Assembly: GCA_017993235.1 (NCBI GenBank)
Contig: JAGONC010000027.1
Coordinates: 1 to 44,248, forward strand
Source: Lentimicrobiaceae bacterium
GTDB taxonomy: Bacteria > Bacteroidota > Bacteroidia > Bacteroidales > JAGONC01
DNA: 44,248 nucleotides
Direction of reading: 5' to 3'
This document shows positions 41,183 through 44,248 of the stretch, one piece after another. A program made the position numbers and the translations under genes. Positions within the stretch are counted from its first letter, which is position 1, and each line of letters opens with the position of its first letter. The notes under the pieces were generated by a model. That model was not told where the DNA came from and ran no database searches. It worked only from the letters and a program-made list of their open reading frames with translations.

Positions 41183-44008
41183 ATGAAAAGAAGGTTTATT
41201 GCCATTAAAGTATGTTCCATCCTGATCATCATCCTGTTCAGTGCAGCCTGCAGCCGTGCGCCGCAAAAGGATGAACTGAAGATCGCCTATGAAAAGTACA
41301 CCCTGCCGAATGGCCTCCAGGTCATTCTTCACCCGGATCATTCCGATCCGATGATCTCCTATGCCATCATGTACCATGTCGGGTCAAGCCGCGAGGTTCC
41401 CGGGAAGACCGGATTTGCACACCTCTTCGAGCATTTGCTTTTCGGAGGATCTGAAAATGTCCCAAGAGGACAATTTGATCTGATCATCGAGGGGTTGGGA
41501 GGAATTAACAACGGATTTACAAACCGTGATGTGACAACCTATTTCGAAGTTTTTCCCAAAAACGGACTGGAAAAGATCCTTTGGCTGGAGTCCGACCGCA
41601 TGGGATTCTTCATCAACTCGGTCAGCCGGCAGATGATGGCCATCCAGCAGAATGTCGTACAGAATGAAAAAAGGCAGTATGAAGACAATTCTCCCTATGG
41701 CTTCACGGAGTATGTCATCAATAAAAATCTTTATCCTGCAGGTCATCCCTACAGCTGGGAAGTGATCGGGGAGATGGAAGATCTGAAGAACGCCACGCTT
41801 GAAGATGTGAGGGCTTATTACGAAAAATTTTACGGTCCCAACAATGCCACGCTGGTTTTGGCCGGAGATTTCAGTTCCGATTCGGTTAAATTACTGATTG
41901 ATAAGTATTTTGGTGAGATCAAATCCCACGGCCAGGTGGATGCACGTACAGCTATGATTCCTTCTCTTGACAAGACTGTTAAACTGTACCATGAGGATAA
42001 TTTTGCCAATGTTCCGGAAATAACGCTCGTATGGCCGGTTGCGCAGGGATACCAGAAAGACGCCTATGCACTGGATTTTCTGGCAAGCATCCTGGGAGAT
42101 GGGAAGAAAGCCCCCCTGTACAAAGTCCTTGTGAAAGAAAAGAACCTGACTTCAGGGATTACGGCGTATAACAATTCTGGTGAGCTGACTGGAGAGTTTA
42201 CCGTACAGATCAGGGCCAATGAGGGAAAAACTCTGAAAGAGATTGAAGATGCGCTGCATGAAGCATTGGAACGATTTGAAAAAGAGGGGATTACGGAGAA
42301 TGACATCGAACGGGTCAAGGCCAAAAGCGAACGCTACTTTTATAACCGGATCGAAAGTGTCCTCGGAAAATCAATCCAGCTGGCTTTTTACAATACGTTC
42401 CTGAACGATCCGGGATATATCCGGAAAGACATTGAGAACATCAAGGCGGTAACCCTGGAAGATGTGAAGAGGGTCTATGAAAAATACATCAGAAACAAAC
42501 CTCATGTGGTGACCAGTTTTATTCCAAAAGGCCAGCCGGGCATGATGGCTGAGCAGTCGGTCCCTGCAGGAGTCAGGGAGGAGAATATTAGTGAGGCGAG
42601 CCAGGTTGCCATCGAAAGCTCTGTTGTGGAAGAAATGGTAAAAACGCCCTCTTCCATTGACCGGACGGTCGAACCTTCACTCGGACCTGTATCCGGTGTG
42701 AATATTCCGTCAATATGGAAAGAATCACTGGCAAATGGCCTTCGGGTTTATGGGATCCATAATAAGGAACTGCCGCTGGTGGAGATCAGCATGGTGATCA
42801 ATGGGGGTGTCCTGCAGGATAATATTGCATTGCCCGGCGTGTCGGGCATGGTAGCCAGCGTCCTGCCTCAGGGAACCAAAAACAAAACGCCCGAACAACT
42901 GGAAGAGGAAATTGAACTTCTAGGCAGCACAATACGTGTGAATTCGGGAAGGGAGGAGATCACGGTCAGCGCCAGCTGTCTGTCAAGAAACTTTGCAGAA
43001 ACGATGAGGCTGATCACTGAGATCCTGCTCGAACCGCGCTGGGACTCGGCAGAGTTTTCCATGGCACGTATCAGGACCAGGAACAGCATCATCCAGGCCG
43101 AAGCGCAGCCCCGGACCGTGGCCAGACAGGAATTCAACCAGCTGTTGTACGGCACTGAACAGATCTTTGGCTATAATCCTGACGGGACAAAGGAATCCAT
43201 CGATAATATCACTCTCGATGACCTGAAAGCATACTATGAAAAGAATTTCTCACCATCCATCACCACAGTCCATGTTTCAGGCAATGCCAGCAGAGAGCAG
43301 GTCCTCGAGGCATTGAAACCATTGGAGAAGGACTGGAAATCCAAAGAGGTCACAATAAATCAAATAACGGCACTGCCAAATCCCTCCGTCTCGCAGATCT
43401 ATTTTGTTGACATCCCCGGCTCCAGGCAGTCGGTGATCATGATCGGTTACCTGGCCATGACCAGGGATGATCCTGACTTCGTGAAAGCTGATTTCATCAA
43501 TTACAGGCTTGGAGGAGCATTCACCAGCATTTTCAACCAGATCCTGCGTGAGGAGAAAGGATATACGTATGGGGCTTCAAGCTACTTCCAGGAAATGAAG
43601 AATAAAGCTCCTTTTATTGCATCCACCAGCGTGAGGTCTGATGCCACCTTTGAAACAGTGAAAATATTCAGGGAAGAGATGGAAAAGTATCGAAACGGTG
43701 TATCAGAAGAAGATCTTCTGTTCATCAAGAAGTGCATGATCCTGTCGAATGCACTGCGGTTTGAGACCAACGGATCGCTGACCAACATGCTGTTCATGAT
43801 ATCGAAGTACGGATTCCCCGACGATTATATCAGGAATGATGAAAAGATCATCCAGGGAATGACGGTTGAAGAACACAGGGCGATTGCCCAAAAGTATATT
43901 GTTCCGGATCAGATGTACTATGTTGTCGTTGGTGATGCCGCCACCCAGATGGCACTCCTCGAAAAGATCGGCTTTGGAAAGCCGGTGCCGGTGAAGCCGG
44001 CGTTCTGA
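41183..44008 (+). CDS. M16-family zinc metallopeptidase, duplicated, lipoprotein
   Basis: A 941-residue pitrilysin-like peptidase lipoprotein (LFSAAC, Cys23). The first half carries the inverted zinc site HLFEH (His80, Glu83, His84) with the third ligand Glu about 75 residues later (VVQNEKRQYEDNSPYG). It then has the inactive partner domain (GPNNATLVLAGDF). The second half (~500-941) repeats both domains without HxxEH (WKESLANGLRVYGIHNKELP, PGVSGMVASVLPQGTKNKTPEQLEE). It therefore looks like a fused catalytic plus structural pair enclosing a chamber for peptide degradation outside the cytoplasmic membrane. It ends before a strong terminator. Confidence 0.95.
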   Translation: MKRRFIAIKVCSILIIILFSAACSRAPQKDELKIAYEKYTLPNGLQVILHPDHSDPMISYAIMYHVGSSREVPGKTGFAHLFEHLLFGGSENVPRGQFDLIIEGLGGINNGFTNRDVTTYFEVFPKNGLEKILWLESDRMGFFINSVSRQMMAIQQNVVQNEKRQYEDNSPYGFTEYVINKNLYPAGHPYSWEVIGEMEDLKNATLEDVRAYYEKFYGPNNATLVLAGDFSSDSVKLLIDKYFGEIKSHGQVDARTAMIPSLDKTVKLYHEDNFANVPEITLVWPVAQGYQKDAYALDFLASILGDGKKAPLYKVLVKEKNLTSGITAYNNSGELTGEFTVQIRANEGKTLKEIEDALHEALERFEKEGITENDIERVKAKSERYFYNRIESVLGKSIQLAFYNTFLNDPGYIRKDIENIKAVTLEDVKRVYEKYIRNKPHVVTSFIPKGQPGMMAEQSVPAGVREENISEASQVAIESSVVEEMVKTPSSIDRTVEPSLGPVSGVNIPSIWKESLANGLRVYGIHNKELPLVEISMVINGGVLQDNIALPGVSGMVASVLPQGTKNKTPEQLEEEIELLGSTIRVNSGREEITVSASCLSRNFAETMRLITEILLEPRWDSAEFSMARIRTRNSIIQAEAQPRTVARQEFNQLLYGTEQIFGYNPDGTKESIDNITLDDLKAYYEKNFSPSITTVHVSGNASREQVLEALKPLEKDWKSKEVTINQITALPNPSVSQIYFVDIPGSRQSVIMIGYLAMTRDDPDFVKADFINYRLGGAFTSIFNQILREEKGYTYGASSYFQEMKNKAPFIASTSVRSDATFETVKIFREEMEKYRNGVSEEDLLFIKKCMILSNALRFETNGSLTNMLFMISKYGFPDDYIRNDEKIIQGMTVEEHRAIAQKYIVPDQMYYVVVGDAATQMALLEKIGFGKPVPVKPAF

Positions 44009-44009
44009 T

Positions 44010-44051
44010 ATCGGATATCAGATTAACCTATATCTGATATCCGATTTGATT
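44010..44051 (+). terminator. intrinsic terminator after the M16 peptidase gene
   Basis: ATCGGATATCAGAT (44010-44023), an 8 nt loop and ATCTGATATCCGAT (44032-44045) form a perfect 14 bp stem, followed by TTGATTTTT. It lies 1 bp after the M16 stop codon. The stem is less GC-rich than textbook terminators, but its length and T-run are convincing. Confidence 0.75.
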
Positions 44052-44083
44052 TTTCCCGAACTTGCAGGGCAAAACCGTTCTTC

Positions 44084-44248
44084 ATGAAATCCTATCTTAT
44101 CAGCTTCTGCATTGCGCTGTTCGTGTTTTTTAAGCCCAGTGTACTGATCGGACAGCCTTTCCGCGTTGGATCGCCTGACAATACGATTCAGGCAGTGATC
44201 GACACCAGGGAAAGCATCACCGCAACTGTGTTTTACCAGGGTGAACAG
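44084..44248 (+). CDS. start of a glycoside hydrolase family 97 protein (partial)
   Basis: Only the first 55 residues are inside the window. A signal peptide (MKSYLISFCIALFVFFKP, ending LIGQ) is followed by FRVGSPDNTIQAVIDTRESITATVFYQGEQ. The 'v-SPdg-i---i-----i-ysv-y-g' beginning is typical of the GH97 N-terminal beta-sandwich (periplasmic alpha-glucosidases/galactosidases of Bacteroidota). The family call rests on this short stretch alone. The frame is open to the window edge. Confidence 0.65.
   Translation, partial: MKSYLISFCIALFVFFKPSVLIGQPFRVGSPDNTIQAVIDTRESITATVFYQGEQ

Overview
The window is chromosomal DNA from a Bacteroidota member, probably an uncultured or environmental Bacteroidales/Marinilabiliales-type organism. 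The evidence is a T9SS type A sorting tail, DUF1573 and DUF4249 proteins, a GH97 start, many short-lipobox lipoproteins, and promoters of the phylum-specific form TTTG/TTG-N19-20-TAnnTTTG. I saw no rRNA, tRNA or CRISPR array.

Layout. (1) 1-2370 is the end of an integron-type cassette array: three AT-rich single-gene cassettes, all on the plus strand, each followed by a ~130 bp attC-like palindrome, with no integrase in view. (2) 2441-4986 holds a DUF1573 protein and a two-component system. (3) 5070-9660 is a patchy lipoprotein island containing a decayed IS3 element, framed by a 36 bp perfect inverted repeat that belongs to a dispersed, IS21-end-like repeat family. (4) 9617-11715 holds a Na/Pi cotransporter and a truncated MBL hydrolase. 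(5) 11967-21358 is the most intriguing block. It has three transcription units encoding a radical SAM enzyme, a sulfotransferase-fold protein, an SDR, an HxxxDG acyltransferase, a lipid kinase, a UbiA prenyltransferase, a 4-TM protein, a DUF3089 hydrolase, the relic of an alpha-oxoamine synthase and a ThiL-like kinase. I read it as an undescribed lipid or lipid-conjugate biosynthesis locus; the product is unknown. (6) 21560-22110 is a gene graveyard (lipocalin-like, MntA/HepT). (7) 22272-25923 holds a T9SS-exported protein and a TPR-HTH regulator. (8) 26405-29600 holds a STAS-PLP decarboxylase fusion, relics of another STAS domain and of an acylating aldehyde dehydrogenase, and a flavin reductase. 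(9) 29842-31576 is an Omp85-like barrel operon. (10) 31628-33490 is a defence/TA region: an intact HigA-like/AbiEii pair, fused relics of a DNA methylase and a ParE toxin, and a MITE-like palindrome. (11) 33556-36292 is a perR-katG oxidative stress operon with a clear promoter and Per box. (12) 36368-44248 holds secreted and metabolic enzymes: M28 and M16 peptidases, an alpha/beta hydrolase, a collapsed DUF4249 gene, an amidohydrolase, and the start of a GH97 glycosidase.

Much of the window shows repeated small deletions and frameshifts. At least nine genes survive only as recognisable fragments, which suggests a genome with ongoing turnover. The best candidates for new biology are the 11.9-21.4 kb lipid-like cluster, the STAS-decarboxylase fusion, and the dispersed repeat that supplies the last codons of the phosphate transporter gene. 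All functional calls come from reading translated sequence by eye; no database search was run.
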